In this document: piece after piece, positions 7,501-16,826 of the stretch
Position numbering within the stretch: position 1 is the first letter of the stretch
Layout of the letters: the number at the start of each line of letters is the position of its first letter
NCBI RefSeq assembly: GCF_001591385.1
Contig: NZ_BCUU01000037.1
Location: 1-46,375 of the forward strand
Direction of reading: 5' to 3'
Origin: Variovorax soli NBRC 106424
GTDB taxonomy: Bacteria; Pseudomonadota; Gammaproteobacteria; Burkholderiales; Burkholderiaceae_C
Length of the DNA: 46,375 nt
Notes under the pieces: model-generated
Seen by the model: only the letters and a program-made list of their open reading frames with translations
What the model was told of the DNA's origin: nothing
The model's database searches: none
Made by a program: the position numbers and the translations under genes

Positions 7501-8775
7501 ATGAGCCTTTTCCAACGGATCCGCCAAGCCATCGTCGTGGGAGGCATGGAGTCGTTCGGGACCGCGCTGGGTGGCATCGCCGGCCTGCTCATCGTCAACT
7601 TTCTGCCCAAGGAGCAGTACGCCGCCTATACCTTCCTGCTGGCGTGCATGGCGCTGATGTCGGGCATCGGCGAGCTGGGCCTGAGCCATTGCGTGCTGCC
7701 GGTGGTCGGCCGGCGCGCGGGAGAGCCGCGCTGGGTGGTGGGCGTGTGCCACGAGATATTCCGCTGGCGCTGGATTCTTCTGGCCTTCGGCATGGTCATC
7801 GTCGTGCCGTACTGGCTCAATGCGTCGGTCAAGCATGGCTGGCTTTCGCCCGAATACCTGGCGGCCAGCGCCGCCGCGGTGGTCGTCGCGCTGCTGACCT
7901 TGCGGGCGAGCTATTCGTACGCCATCCTGATGTTGCTGCGCCACATCTCGGCCCTCAACCGTGCCAGCCTGGCCATGCATTGCAGCCGCTTTGCGCTGGT
8001 GGCCCTGGTCCTGCTCGCCCCCCTGGACGCCTGGGCAAGCATGGGGCTGCTTCTTGCCACTGCGGCTTCGCAGGCGGTGGACATCTGGCTCCAGCAGCGC
8101 GCCGTCAAGGCCAATGGGATCGCTGCATGGCGGCTGGATGCCCAGGAACGCAAGGTCGTTCACCGGGAAACGCTGCGCATCGCGCTCCCGCTGGTGCCGT
8201 CGGCCGTCTTCTTCCAGATCCAGGGCGTGATCACCGTCCTCATCGTGTCGGTCTTCGGCACCACCGACATGATGGCCGAGGTGGGTGCACTGGGACGCCT
8301 GGCCATGATCCTGGTGGTGCTGGACCGGGTCACCAACATGCTGCTGTTTCCGGCCATTGCCCGTTCGCCGGGCGGGCCGAGCTTCCTGCGCAAGCTGCTG
8401 CTGGTGAATGCGGCGTACCTGGGCGCGATGCTGCTGATCTTTCTGTCCTCGCTGGCCCTGCCGCACTACTGGATGCTGCTGCTGGGCCCGCAGTACAAGG
8501 CCCAGGAGCCCTATCTCTGGATGGCCATCGGCGCCTACGTGCTCACCAGTGCGTCGGGCTTCGCCTTCCGCACCCTGGCCGGGCGCGGCGCCACGACCCG
8601 GCAATGGATCACGATTCCGCTGGTGATCGCCGTTCAGGTTGCTTTCGTCGCGGGGGTGGGCGTGGGCTCGCTGCCGCAGGTCCTGGCGTTCAATCTGGCC
8701 ACCAGCTTCACCCATTTCGCGTTCCAGTACGGGCTGGTGCTGCTGCGGATCCCCGAATGGCGAACGGCCAGGTAA
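7501..8775 (+). CDS. Polysaccharide flippase-like membrane protein (Wzx/MATE superfamily)
   Basis: A 424-residue polytopic protein with about 11-12 hydrophobic segments spread over its whole length, and no signal peptide. The N-terminus (GGMESFGTALGGIAGLLIVNFLPKE) and the paired six-helix layout resemble O-antigen/polysaccharide translocases of the MOP superfamily, which flip lipid-linked oligosaccharides across the inner membrane. It is followed by a glycosyltransferase gene on the same strand 65 bases downstream and by a second glycosyltransferase gene on the other strand, which supports a surface-glycan role. No polymerase or full biosynthesis cluster is present, so the glycan is unknown. 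Confidence 0.75.
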   Translation: MSLFQRIRQAIVVGGMESFGTALGGIAGLLIVNFLPKEQYAAYTFLLACMALMSGIGELGLSHCVLPVVGRRAGEPRWVVGVCHEIFRWRWILLAFGMVIVVPYWLNASVKHGWLSPEYLAASAAAVVVALLTLRASYSYAILMLLRHISALNRASLAMHCSRFALVALVLLAPLDAWASMGLLLATAASQAVDIWLQQRAVKANGIAAWRLDAQERKVVHRETLRIALPLVPSAVFFQIQGVITVLIVSVFGTTDMMAEVGALGRLAMILVVLDRVTNMLLFPAIARSPGGPSFLRKLLLVNAAYLGAMLLIFLSSLALPHYWMLLLGPQYKAQEPYLWMAIGAYVLTSASGFAFRTLAGRGATTRQWITIPLVIAVQVAFVAGVGVGSLPQVLAFNLATSFTHFAFQYGLVLLRIPEWRTAR

Positions 8776-8840
8776 TCGGCCCGGTCGGCCATTTGGCGTA
8801 ATAAAAAGTTCTAATCTATTGCTAGACTGGGCAAGCCGCC

Positions 8841-9932
8841 ATGCGATCCGCCCACCGCAACTTCGATCTGCTTCTGACACTCGGTGAGCGACTGAGTCGG
8901 AGGATTGCCTTCATCTCCGAAGAAACGGGCAACCGCGGGCGCGACTACAGCTGGATCCCCACGCGGCGATTGCAGCAGATTGCATTCCAGTTGCAGACGG
9001 TCTGGGAAATGACCCAGGAAGCGTGGCGCGCCCGCGATTGCCAAGTCGTCTTCATCTTCGAGCACAAGCCGTGGTACGCGTATCCGGTCTATGCGGTGTG
9101 CCTGGCGCGGCGGCAGACCGTGCTCTTCATCGTTCACGGCATCCAGCAGACCCACGGCCAGAGCCTCTTCCATCGCATGGGCCTGCGCGTGCTGCGCCTG
9201 ATCGAGCGCCATGCCGACTTCTGGCCGGTGCATCTGGAAGTGAGCGACCGCAACGTCGCGGGCGTGCCCCGCTTCACCAAGTCCATCGTCATGCCGCACC
9301 CGATGCCGCGCGAGCCCCAACTGCGCGCCCCGCGGGCTTCGCCAAGCGTTGGCGGGGTGGTGCGCATCGGCATCCTCGGCATCCTGCGGGCCGACAAGCC
9401 CGTGGAGCCGTTGCTGGACATTCTGGCCAACCACGCGCAAGGCCATGCGGGTGTGGAACTTGTTTTTGGCTCCCCGCGCTGGCAGGTGCCCGAATCGCTG
9501 CTGGAGAAGCTGAAGGTGCGCGGCATCGTCTACCGCGACACCGATGCCCCGGAGCAATACAACGCCGTCCTGCATTCGCTGGACATCGTCGTCGCATGGT
9601 TCGAGCGGGATTCCTTCTATTTCCGCCCCAGCGGCATCGTGCACGATGCCATCGCAGGGGGCTGCTACGTGCTGGCACCCGACTTTCCGGTGATTGCCGC
9701 GCAGATGTCCACGCCGGTGCGCTGCGGATCGGCTTGCAAGAGCCTGGACGAGCTTCCGCTTCAGCTCGAACGGGCCGTGGACGAGGTGCTGCACGCCGCG
9801 GACTTGCAGGCCAGGTTCGATGCATGGCGTGCCTACCGCAGCGACGAGCGCGTGCTGGAAGCGCTTTGCCTGGCGATCGACTCCGCAACATCCGGCCGCG
9901 TGCGGCGGATCGAGCCGCGTCCCTCGAACTGA
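8841..9932 (+). CDS. Glycosyltransferase-like protein
   Basis: A 363-residue soluble protein with two Rossmann-like halves. The C-terminal half holds VRIGILGILRADKP, VELVFGSPRWQVPESLLEKL and the acceptor/donor region FYFRPSGIVHDAIAGGCYVLAPDFP, which resembles the GT4 nucleotide-sugar binding loop, although the canonical EGFG motif is altered. The N-terminal half (VVFIFEHKPWYAYP, TVLFIVHGIQQTHG) fits an acceptor domain. The upstream gap of 65 bases is AT-rich around 8801-8825 and may hold its own promoter. It probably works with the flippase upstream. Sugar and linkage are unknown. Confidence 0.65.
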   Translation: MRSAHRNFDLLLTLGERLSRRIAFISEETGNRGRDYSWIPTRRLQQIAFQLQTVWEMTQEAWRARDCQVVFIFEHKPWYAYPVYAVCLARRQTVLFIVHGIQQTHGQSLFHRMGLRVLRLIERHADFWPVHLEVSDRNVAGVPRFTKSIVMPHPMPREPQLRAPRASPSVGGVVRIGILGILRADKPVEPLLDILANHAQGHAGVELVFGSPRWQVPESLLEKLKVRGIVYRDTDAPEQYNAVLHSLDIVVAWFERDSFYFRPSGIVHDAIAGGCYVLAPDFPVIAAQMSTPVRCGSACKSLDELPLQLERAVDEVLHAADLQARFDAWRAYRSDERVLEALCLAIDSATSGRVRRIEPRPSN

Positions 9933-9948
9933 GGGCCTGTTCTCGCTC

Positions 9949-10881
9949 CTAGATCTTGCGATAGAAGCGCCCGATGACCGAGGCGATCTGCAGGTTCAGG
10001 CGCTGCTGGGCCAGGCGCCAGGGCGCGAACGGGCGAAGGGGGTGGTTGGCCGACCTGTAGTAGGCCTTGATGGCCGGCGAAGGCGGCATGCCCATGAGCG
10101 CCGAGCGAAGATGCTTGCGAACCCAGGGTTTGGGCGAGCCGATGGCGTGCGAGAAGTAATACCCGCCCGAGAGAAAATCCATGGCCTCGGCGCCGGAGGT
10201 GTTGAGCGGGGCCTCGTGCACCATCAGCGCGAAATTGAGCGCGTCCTGGTCGGTCGAATGGAAGAGGTCGGACGCGTCGCCGGCCTTGATGTCGTTCACG
10301 CCGTCGTTGAAGGTGTTCACCAGGTCGCACAGCCAGGACCACAGGGTCAGGAAGTCCGCGTGTTCGCGCGGCACGCCGATGAAGCCCGAGTTGTAGTAGC
10401 GCTCCACGCTGCGCCGCGGCTCGACCCCGTGCGGCGCGAACCATTCGCGCCACATCAGGCGCTTCGGGTGGCGCGAGGGCAGGTTCCAGTTCACGTCCTC
10501 GATCAGGGCGATGCCGCCCTCGAACCAGGCGCCCAGGTTCGACCAGGGGCATTTCAGGACGATGTCCGGATCGATGTAGACCACCGCATCCGCCTGCGGC
10601 GCGTGCTTGTCGAGCACTTCGCGCATGAAGGTGGGCTTGTAGTAGGCGAAGAAGAGCTGAGTGTCGAGCCGGATGAAGCGCAGGCTGAACTGTTCGTTCA
10701 CACGCAGTTCGCCCGTGGACTTGTCGTAGCCGGTGTGGCCGGTGACCCAGCCTGCCAGCTCGCCCCGAAAGCCCACCCACAGGTCTCCCTTGTATCCATT
10801 GGCCAGAAGCGAATTCGCCAAGGCGGCCACGCCGTAGTGGTAGTGGCCTTCGAACAGGGTGCAGAGGGTGGTGTTCTTCAT
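9949..10881 (-). CDS. Glycosyltransferase with DxD motif (GT8-like fold)
   Basis: A 310-residue protein with a GT-A type nucleotide-sugar fold. The N-terminus CTLFEGHYHYGVAALANSLL is followed by the metal-binding YIDPDIVLKCPW, with Asp104 and Asp106 forming DxD, and by a YYNSGFIGVPREH loop typical of GT8-like enzymes. The start was taken at the ATG at 10881 because this gives the expected beta-strand immediately; an upstream in-frame start would add 28 unrelated residues. It is convergent with the preceding glycosyltransferase (16 bases between stops). A role in decorating a surface glycan is inferred from context. Confidence 0.72.
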   Translation of the reverse strand: MKNTTLCTLFEGHYHYGVAALANSLLANGYKGDLWVGFRGELAGWVTGHTGYDKSTGELRVNEQFSLRFIRLDTQLFFAYYKPTFMREVLDKHAPQADAVVYIDPDIVLKCPWSNLGAWFEGGIALIEDVNWNLPSRHPKRLMWREWFAPHGVEPRRSVERYYNSGFIGVPREHADFLTLWSWLCDLVNTFNDGVNDIKAGDASDLFHSTDQDALNFALMVHEAPLNTSGAEAMDFLSGGYYFSHAIGSPKPWVRKHLRSALMGMPPSPAIKAYYRSANHPLRPFAPWRLAQQRLNLQIASVIGRFYRKI

Positions 10882-11000
10882 TCCGGATGGCTGGGCGCGC
10901 GCGCGAGCCACAGTGTAATCAGAAGGAACTACAAGTAACAACCGGTCACATGGTCGATGTGCCATTTGGCCGGGGTGGATCTTCCCCTATTGGGGAAGAC

Positions 11001-11921
11001 CTATGAGGCGGCCGCCAGCTCCCGGAGCTGCGTCTCGTAGCTGCGCAGGCGGCGCACGGCCTGCTCGCGCTGGGCCGGCGTGGTCATGTTGTGCAGGGCG
11101 GCGACGTTGCGGCAGCTTTCCTGCCAGAGCGCTTCCTGCTGATCACGCCAGCGGCCCGGCGGCGGCTCGGCCACCGTGCGGATGTAGGCGTGCAGCACCT
11201 GCTGCGCCTCGCTGGCCGACACGCCGGGTTCGGCGCCCAGGGCGCCGAGCGTGCGCAGGGTCCGCAGGGCCACGGTCTGGCGGCGCTTGCGTTCGGCGTC
11301 GAAGAGCACCGGGTTGAAGACCGAATCGGCCACCATCTGGCGCAAGGCCTTCTTCTGGCGCTCGTCCAGGTTGCCGTAGAAGTCTTCGCTGCGGTTCAGC
11401 CATTGCTCATAGCGCCTGTCCTGCTGCGCCTCGCGGCTCTTGTCGATCCAGTCCGCGCGGTAGTCGTCGTTGACCTGCGCATACTTCTTCTGCAGGTGGT
11501 CCAGCTGCGCACGTGTCAAGGTCAAGGCGAGCACGGCGCCGGCCGGCTCGGCCTGCTCGGCCAGCGCCAGCAGGCGAAGCCGCATGGCCTGCGCCAGTTC
11601 GCAGGCCTGGGCCGGCGTGCTGTCGTTCGGCGCCATCGCCTGGGCCTTCTGCAGCAATGCGATCCATTGCGGGAGCTCGTTCTGCCGGTGCCAGGCCAGC
11701 AGCCAGTCGAGTTCGCCGCGAACGCGCGGCGTCTGGCTGGCGTCGAAGTCCAGGTAGCCGTCCAGCCACCAATAGGCCAGTTCGGGCGCGTTGTTGTAGG
11801 CCAGCTTGACCGTGCTGCAGCCGGCCAGCAGCGAGGCGAGCAGCGCCGCCGCCAGGGGCGCCGCGATAATCCGGCAGGCACATTTCAGACGAATGCAGAT
11901 TTCAGAGAAGAAGGTAGGCAT
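11001..11921 (-). CDS. DUF6279 family lipoprotein
   Basis: A 306-residue predicted outer-membrane or periplasmic lipoprotein. A lipobox LLAGC places the acylated cysteine at residue 35. The mature part begins STVKLAYNNAPELAYWWLDGYLDFD, the conserved start of DUF6279 proteins of beta- and gammaproteobacteria, and is otherwise helical and rich in Glu, Gln and Arg. Its function is not known. The ATG overlaps the ATG of divergent glmU (shared CATG at 11919-11922), and no ribosome site is visible on this strand. Later starts (for example CTG at residue 12) cannot be excluded and would give a shorter, more typical signal. Confidence 0.85.
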   Translation of the reverse strand: MPTFFSEICIRLKCACRIIAAPLAAALLASLLAGCSTVKLAYNNAPELAYWWLDGYLDFDASQTPRVRGELDWLLAWHRQNELPQWIALLQKAQAMAPNDSTPAQACELAQAMRLRLLALAEQAEPAGAVLALTLTRAQLDHLQKKYAQVNDDYRADWIDKSREAQQDRRYEQWLNRSEDFYGNLDERQKKALRQMVADSVFNPVLFDAERKRRQTVALRTLRTLGALGAEPGVSASEAQQVLHAYIRTVAEPPPGRWRDQQEALWQESCRNVAALHNMTTPAQREQAVRRLRSYETQLRELAAAS

Positions 11922-13338
11922 GGCACAGATTCAGCAACACGATTTCGGCCCGGTGGACGTCGTCATCATGGCGGCCGGCAAAGGCACCCGCATGAAGAGC
12001 AGCCTGCCCAAAGTGTTGCATCGATTGGCGGGGCGTGCGCTGGTCTCGCATGTGGTGGACACGGCGCTGGGCATCCAGGCGCGCAAGGTGGTGGTCGTGA
12101 CCGGCCACGGCGCGCCGGAGGTCGAGACCGCCCTGGCCGCCGCCTTCGCGGATGCGCCCCTCGAATTCGCGCGCCAGGTGCCGCAGCTGGGCACGGGCCA
12201 CGCGGTGCAGCAGGCGCAATCGCTGCTGGACGAGGACGGCACCACGGTCGTGCTGTCGGGCGACGTGCCGCTCATCGGCGCGCAGACCCTGCAGGCCCTG
12301 GTGGCCGCCAGCGCCAGCCGGCGGCTGGCGCTGCTCACCATCGACTTCGCCGACCCCACCGGCTACGGCCGCATCGTGCGCGACGGCGACGACGGGGTGC
12401 AGGCCATCGTCGAGCACAAGGACGCCACGCCCGAGCAGCGCCAGATCCGCGAGGTGTACAGCGGCGTGATGGCGGTGCCCACGCGCCTGCTCAAGCCCTG
12501 GCTGGCGCGGCTGGACAACAAGAACGCGCAGGGCGAGTACTACCTGACCGACATCGTGCGCCTGGCCACCGTGGACGGCGTGGCCGTGGTGGCGCACCGC
12601 ACCGACGATGCGCTGCAGGTGGCCGGCGTGAACGACCCGCTGCAGCTGGCCCAGCTCGAGCGCGCCTACCAGCTGCGCCAGGCGCAGGCCCTCATGCGGC
12701 AGGGCGTGCGCATGGCCGATCCGGCGCGCTTCGACCTGCGCGGCACGCTGGCCTGCGAGGCCGACGTGGAGATCGACGTCAACTGCGTCTTCGAGGGCGC
12801 GGTGTCGCTGGGCGCGGGCGTGCGCATCGGCGCCAACTGCGTGATCGCCAATGCCCGCATCGAGAACGGCGCGGTGATCCATCCGTACACCCACATCGAC
12901 GGCGAGAAGGCCGGCGTGACAGTGGGGCCGGCGGCGCTCATCGGCCCGTTCGCCCGCCTGCGCCCGGGCGCGCGCCTGGGCGCGGAGGTGCACATCGGCA
13001 ACTTCGTCGAGATCAAGAACAGCACGCTGGCGCCCGGCGCCAAGGCCAACCACCTGGCCTACATCGGCGATGCCTCGGTAGGCGCGCGCGTGAACTACGG
13101 CGCGGGCAGCATCACGGCCAACTACGACGGCGCCAACAAGCACCGCACCGTCATCGGCGACGACGTGCACATCGGCAGCAACTGCGTGCTGGTGGCGCCG
13201 GTCACCATCGGCGCCGGCGGCACGGTGGGCGGCGGCTCCACGGTGAGCAAGAGCACCGAGCCCGGCGGCCTGACGGTGGCGCGGGCGCGGCAGGTGAGCT
13301 ACCCCAACTGGCAGCGGCCGGTGAAGAAGAAGGCTTAG
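11920..13338 (+). CDS. glmU: Bifunctional UDP-GlcNAc pyrophosphorylase / glucosamine-1-phosphate N-acetyltransferase
   Basis: A 472-residue bifunctional enzyme of the UDP-GlcNAc pathway. The N-terminal uridyltransferase domain has VVIMAAGKGTRMKS, LPKVLH and LGTGHAV. The C-terminal left-handed beta-helix carries hexapeptide repeats and the acetyltransferase residues, including the catalytic histidine in AKANHLAYIGDA, then NYGAGSITANYDG. The start is supported by GAAGG seven to eleven bases upstream. It supplies UDP-GlcNAc for peptidoglycan and LPS. The companion glmS lies 3.6 kb downstream on the same strand, separated by nucleobase genes and an Lrp regulator. Confidence 0.98.
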   Translation: MAQIQQHDFGPVDVVIMAAGKGTRMKSSLPKVLHRLAGRALVSHVVDTALGIQARKVVVVTGHGAPEVETALAAAFADAPLEFARQVPQLGTGHAVQQAQSLLDEDGTTVVLSGDVPLIGAQTLQALVAASASRRLALLTIDFADPTGYGRIVRDGDDGVQAIVEHKDATPEQRQIREVYSGVMAVPTRLLKPWLARLDNKNAQGEYYLTDIVRLATVDGVAVVAHRTDDALQVAGVNDPLQLAQLERAYQLRQAQALMRQGVRMADPARFDLRGTLACEADVEIDVNCVFEGAVSLGAGVRIGANCVIANARIENGAVIHPYTHIDGEKAGVTVGPAALIGPFARLRPGARLGAEVHIGNFVEIKNSTLAPGAKANHLAYIGDASVGARVNYGAGSITANYDGANKHRTVIGDDVHIGSNCVLVAPVTIGAGGTVGGGSTVSKSTEPGGLTVARARQVSYPNWQRPVKKKA

Positions 13339-13342
13339 AAAC

Positions 13343-14257
13343 TCAGAACGTGGTGGGATGGCCCGCGCTGTCCTGCTCGCTGATCTTGAAGCGCGCCAGT
13401 TGCCCGCGCAGCCATTCGGCAGCGGGGCCCAGCGGGCGCGACTTGTTCCACAGCAGGTCCACGCCCACCAGCCAGTCGGTGTGCGGGTAGGCCGCCAGCC
13501 GCAGCTCCACCAGCTCGCCCGAGGCGAGTTCGGCCAGCACCAGTTGCCGCGGCAGCGTGGCCCAGCCCAGGCCGGCGCGCGTCAGTTCCACCAGCGCGGC
13601 ATGGCTCTCGGCGCGCCATAGCCGGGTGGCGCCGAGGTATTCGCTGCTGGGCAGGCGCTCGCTGTGGGCGCTGAAGGCCAGGCGGCGGTGCCGGTGCAGT
13701 TCGGCGAAGTCGACCTGCCCGGCCTGCGCCAGCGGGTGGCCGCGCGCCACCACGTGCGACATCACCAGCTTGCCCATCTGCACGAAGCCCAGCTCGCGCG
13801 CGTAGTTGGGCTGCGAGAAGGCCACGCCCAGCTGGGCCGCGCCTTCCTGCACCAGCGCGCTGACGTCGCCTTCCAGCGCGTTGCGGATGTGCAGGTCGAC
13901 AAAGGGAAACTGCCGCGCGAAGGCGGCCAGCGTCGGCGTGAGCGTGCGGTAGGGCACTTCGATGGCCAGCGTCATGCCCGGCTCGATCGCCTCGGCCAGG
14001 CTCTGCGCATGGCGCTCCAGCTCCAGGCAGCGGTCCAGCACCTCGGACACCTCGCGCAGCAGGCGCCGGCCCGGCTCGGTCAGGCTGGGCGTCTTGGTGG
14101 CGCGGTCGAACAGCAGCACGCCCAGGTCTGCCTCCAGGTTGGCGATGGCGGCGCTCACCGACGACTGCGTGCGCTGCTGGCGGCGTGCCGCGGCCGAGAA
14201 GGAGCCGGCCTCGACAACGGCCGAGAAGATTTCCAGTTGGTCGAGTGAGTAGCGCAT
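13343..14257 (-). CDS. LysR-type transcriptional regulator
   Basis: A 304-residue LysR regulator. The winged HTH covers the first 60 residues (LDQLEIFSAVVEAGSFSAAARR, then TQSSVSAAIANLEADLG), followed by a linker helix and the effector domain (TLAIEVPYRTLTPTLAAFARQ). The start was taken at the ATG at 14257, preceded by GGAAGA; an ATG five codons upstream at 14272 is possible. It is divergent from the nucleobase permease gene, with 128 bases between starts, and convergent with glmU (4 bases between stops). It probably controls the permease-deaminase pair. The ligand is unknown; a purine is plausible from context. Confidence 0.92.
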   Translation of the reverse strand: MRYSLDQLEIFSAVVEAGSFSAAARRQQRTQSSVSAAIANLEADLGVLLFDRATKTPSLTEPGRRLLREVSEVLDRCLELERHAQSLAEAIEPGMTLAIEVPYRTLTPTLAAFARQFPFVDLHIRNALEGDVSALVQEGAAQLGVAFSQPNYARELGFVQMGKLVMSHVVARGHPLAQAGQVDFAELHRHRRLAFSAHSERLPSSEYLGATRLWRAESHAALVELTRAGLGWATLPRQLVLAELASGELVELRLAAYPHTDWLVGVDLLWNKSRPLGPAAEWLRGQLARFKISEQDSAGHPTTF

Positions 14258-14385
14258 CCGCCGATCTTCCATCGATTTTTGCGATGGAAACCAACTTTGT
14301 GCGGCGTTGCGGCAGATGGAACATCGCGCCACCCCAGCCCCCGACTAGCGGCGGGGTTCAACACAACGATCGGAGACTGATTCCC

Positions 14386-15729
14386 ATGCACGACACATCC
14401 GCACCGGCACCGCATCCGGTCGACCAGATCCTGCCGCCGCAGCAGATGGCCACCTATGGCCTGCAGCATGTGCTGGTGCTCTACGCCGGGGCGGTGGCGG
14501 TGCCGCTGATTTTGGGCGGCGCGCTGGGCCTCTCGGCCGCGCAGGTGGTGCTGCTCATCAATGCCAACCTGCTGACTTCGGGCGTGGCCACGCTGATCCA
14601 GACGCTGGGCTTCTGGAAGTTCGGCGCGCGGCTGCCGCTGGTGCAGGCCTGTTCCTTTATCGCGCTGGCGCCCATGATCATGATCGGCAAGGAATACGGC
14701 GTGCAGCACGTGTTCGGCGCGGTGATCGCCGGCGGCGCCATCACCGTCGCGCTGGCGCCGGTCACCAGCCGGCTGCTGCGCTTTTTTCCGCCGGTGGTGA
14801 TCGGCAGCCTGATCACCATCATCGGCATCACGCTGATGCCCGCCGCCGCCATCTGGCTGGGCGGCGGCAACCCGGACGCCAAGGACTTCGGCGCATGGCC
14901 GAACCTGGCGCTGGGCCTTTTCACCATTGCGGTGACGCTGGTGGTGTACGCGCGCTTCTCGGGCTTCTTGGGCAACCTGGCGGTGTTGGTGGGCCTGGCG
15001 GCGGGCACGGCGGTGGCCACTGCCTTCGGCCTGACCGACTTCTCGCAGGTGGGCGCGGCCGCATGGTTCGAGCTGAGCGCGCCCTTCGCCTTCGGAGCGC
15101 CGCAGTTCGGCCTGGCGCCTGCGCTGATCATGGCGCTGGCCATGCTGGTCATCATGGCCGAGACCACGGGCAACTGCCTGGCCATCGGCCAGATCGTCGG
15201 GCGGCCCGCCACGCAGGCGACCCTGGGCAACGCCTTCCGCGCCGACGGCCTGTCCACCATGATCGGCGGCGTGTTCAACAGCTTTCCGTACAACGCCTTC
15301 ACGCAGAACACGGGGCTGATCGCCCTGTCGGGCATCAAGAGCCGCTACGTGGTGGCCAGTGCGGGCGTGATCATGATCCTGATGGGCCTCTTCCCCAAGC
15401 TGGGTGCGCTGATCGCCTCGGTGCCGCGGCCGGTGCTGGGCGGCTGCGCGGTGGTGATGTTCGGCATGACCACGGTGGCCGGCATCCAGGAGCTGGCGCG
15501 CGTGAAGTTCGAGGGCACGCGCAATGCGCTGGTGGTGGCCGTGTCGGTGAGCGTGGGCGTGCTGCCCATGTCCTTTCCGGCGCTGTTCGCGCATGCCAGC
15601 GGCCCGCTCAAGCTGGTGCTGGAAAGCGGCATCTTCCTGGGCGCCATCACCGCGGTGCTGCTCAATCTCATCCTCAACCGCAGCGAGCGCGAGCAGGCCG
15701 TGCCCGAAGGCGCGACTGCGACGCATTGA
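14386..15729 (+). CDS. Nucleobase:cation symporter-2 permease (xanthine/uracil type)
   Basis: A 447-residue membrane protein of the NCS2/NAT family with about 12-14 transmembrane segments. It contains the family signatures: the early YGLQHVLVLYAGAVAVPL stretch, the ETTGNCLAIGQIVG segment with the substrate-binding glutamate, and the NAT motif QNTGLIALSGIKSRYV. The QN-TG and SGIKSR details are closer to xanthine/urate permeases than to the uracil carrier UraA. The start was placed at the ATG with GGAGA 9 bases upstream. It is in an operon with a nucleoside deaminase, suggesting uptake and deamination of a purine base. Confidence 0.93.
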   Translation: MHDTSAPAPHPVDQILPPQQMATYGLQHVLVLYAGAVAVPLILGGALGLSAAQVVLLINANLLTSGVATLIQTLGFWKFGARLPLVQACSFIALAPMIMIGKEYGVQHVFGAVIAGGAITVALAPVTSRLLRFFPPVVIGSLITIIGITLMPAAAIWLGGGNPDAKDFGAWPNLALGLFTIAVTLVVYARFSGFLGNLAVLVGLAAGTAVATAFGLTDFSQVGAAAWFELSAPFAFGAPQFGLAPALIMALAMLVIMAETTGNCLAIGQIVGRPATQATLGNAFRADGLSTMIGGVFNSFPYNAFTQNTGLIALSGIKSRYVVASAGVIMILMGLFPKLGALIASVPRPVLGGCAVVMFGMTTVAGIQELARVKFEGTRNALVVAVSVSVGVLPMSFPALFAHASGPLKLVLESGIFLGAITAVLLNLILNRSEREQAVPEGATATH

Positions 15730-15767
15730 ACATCCCTCCCTCTTCACACATTACATAAAAACGAACC

Positions 15768-16274
15768 ATGAGCAACAACGACACCATCCCCGACCTGGCC
15801 CCGCACGAACTCGCGCTGCTGCGCCAGACCATTGCCCTGTCCGAAGAATCGAAGGCGCGCGGGCGCCACCCCTTTGCCGCGCTGGTGGCCGACGAGCACG
15901 GCCACATCGTCTCGCAGGCCGGCAACAACTCCATGCCGCCAGAGGGCGACCCCACGCAGCATGCCGAGCTGGTGGCGGCCGCGCTGGCGGCGCGCAAGCT
16001 CAGCCCCGAGCAACTGGCGCGCTGCACGCTCTACACCAGCGCCGAGCCCTGCTGCATGTGCTCCGGCGCGGTGTACTGGACGGGCATCGGCCGCGTGGTC
16101 TATGCGCTGTCGGAGCACACGCTGCTGGGCCTGACGGGCGACCATCCGGAGAACCCCACCTTCTCGCTGCCCTGCCGCGAGGTGTTCGCGCGCGGCCAGC
16201 GCAAGGTGCAGGTGGTGGGGCCGCTGATCGAGGCCGAGGCGGCCGAGCCGCATCGCGGCTTCTGGCAGCGCTAA
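15768..16274 (+). CDS. Nucleoside/guanine deaminase-like zinc enzyme (CDA superfamily)
   Basis: A 168-residue cytosolic deaminase. The zinc-binding and catalytic motifs are complete: HAE at 65-67 (His65 ligand, Glu67 proton shuttle) and PCCMC, with Cys95 and Cys98 as ligands. The overall pattern ARGRHPFAALVADEHG...HAELVAAA is that of the guanine deaminase/tRNA-adenosine deaminase group. It lies 38 bases after the permease gene and is probably co-transcribed, which favours a nucleobase such as guanine as substrate. It is separate from the essential TadA. No strong ribosome site precedes the ATG. Confidence 0.9.
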   Translation: MSNNDTIPDLAPHELALLRQTIALSEESKARGRHPFAALVADEHGHIVSQAGNNSMPPEGDPTQHAELVAAALAARKLSPEQLARCTLYTSAEPCCMCSGAVYWTGIGRVVYALSEHTLLGLTGDHPENPTFSLPCREVFARGQRKVQVVGPLIEAEAAEPHRGFWQR

Positions 16275-16285
16275 GCGTTTTCTTT

Positions 16286-16783
16286 CTAGCTCTCGAGCTG
16301 CGCAGGCAGCGCCAGCCGCGGCTCGAACTTGGCGCGCTTCACGCTGAAGAAGGCCTTGACGTTGCGCACGTTGGCATCGGCGGTGAACAGGCGCTGCGCC
16401 AGCGCCAGGTAGCCGGGCATGTCGCGCGCGCCGACGATGAGGACGAAGTCGGGCCCGGGCGAGACGCGCCAGCACTGCTGCACGGCCTCGTCCGGGGTGA
16501 CGCGGGCCTCGAATTCATCGAGCGCCTCGGCGCTCTGCCGGTCCAGCGACACCTCCACCACCGCCTGCAGGCCGTGCCCCAGCAAGGGCGCGAGCTTGTC
16601 GGGCGACAGCAGCGCCACCTCGCGCTCGATCACGCCGGCCTGCCGCAGGCGCTGTACGCGGCGCAGGCAGGTGGGGGGCGAGACGTGGACCAGCGCCGCG
16701 AGTTGCTGGTTGGTGCGCGAGGCATCGTCCTGCAGGGCCTGCAGCAGTCGAAGGTCTACAGAATCGATGACCAAAGATTCCAT
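16286..16783 (-). CDS. Lrp/AsnC family transcriptional regulator
   Basis: A 165-residue regulator. The N-terminal HTH is IDSVDLRLLQALQDDASRTNQQLA, then VSPPTCLRRVQRLRQAGVI. The C-terminal RAM (effector/oligomerisation) domain covers about 70-150, with PGPDFVLIVGARDMPGYLALAQRL. It is divergent from glmS and faces it across 145 AT-rich bases that hold a symmetric Lrp-like site. Autoregulation is likely; whether glmS is also controlled is inferred from position only. The ribosome site upstream of the ATG is weak. Confidence 0.93.
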   Translation of the reverse strand: MESLVIDSVDLRLLQALQDDASRTNQQLAALVHVSPPTCLRRVQRLRQAGVIEREVALLSPDKLAPLLGHGLQAVVEVSLDRQSAEALDEFEARVTPDEAVQQCWRVSPGPDFVLIVGARDMPGYLALAQRLFTADANVRNVKAFFSVKRAKFEPRLALPAQLES

Positions 16784-16826
16784 TAAGAGATAAAAAATGG
16801 AAGAAAAGAAATAGTCGAAATGCTAG

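Noticed and set aside
12780..13240. Internal repeats in glmU
   Set aside because: These are the normal hexapeptide repeats of the left-handed beta-helix, not a DNA repeat element.
13335..14324. Alternative long frame on the same strand as the LysR gene
   Set aside because: The LysR frame has a complete HTH and effector domain; the other frame is arginine/alanine-rich with no recognisable domain.
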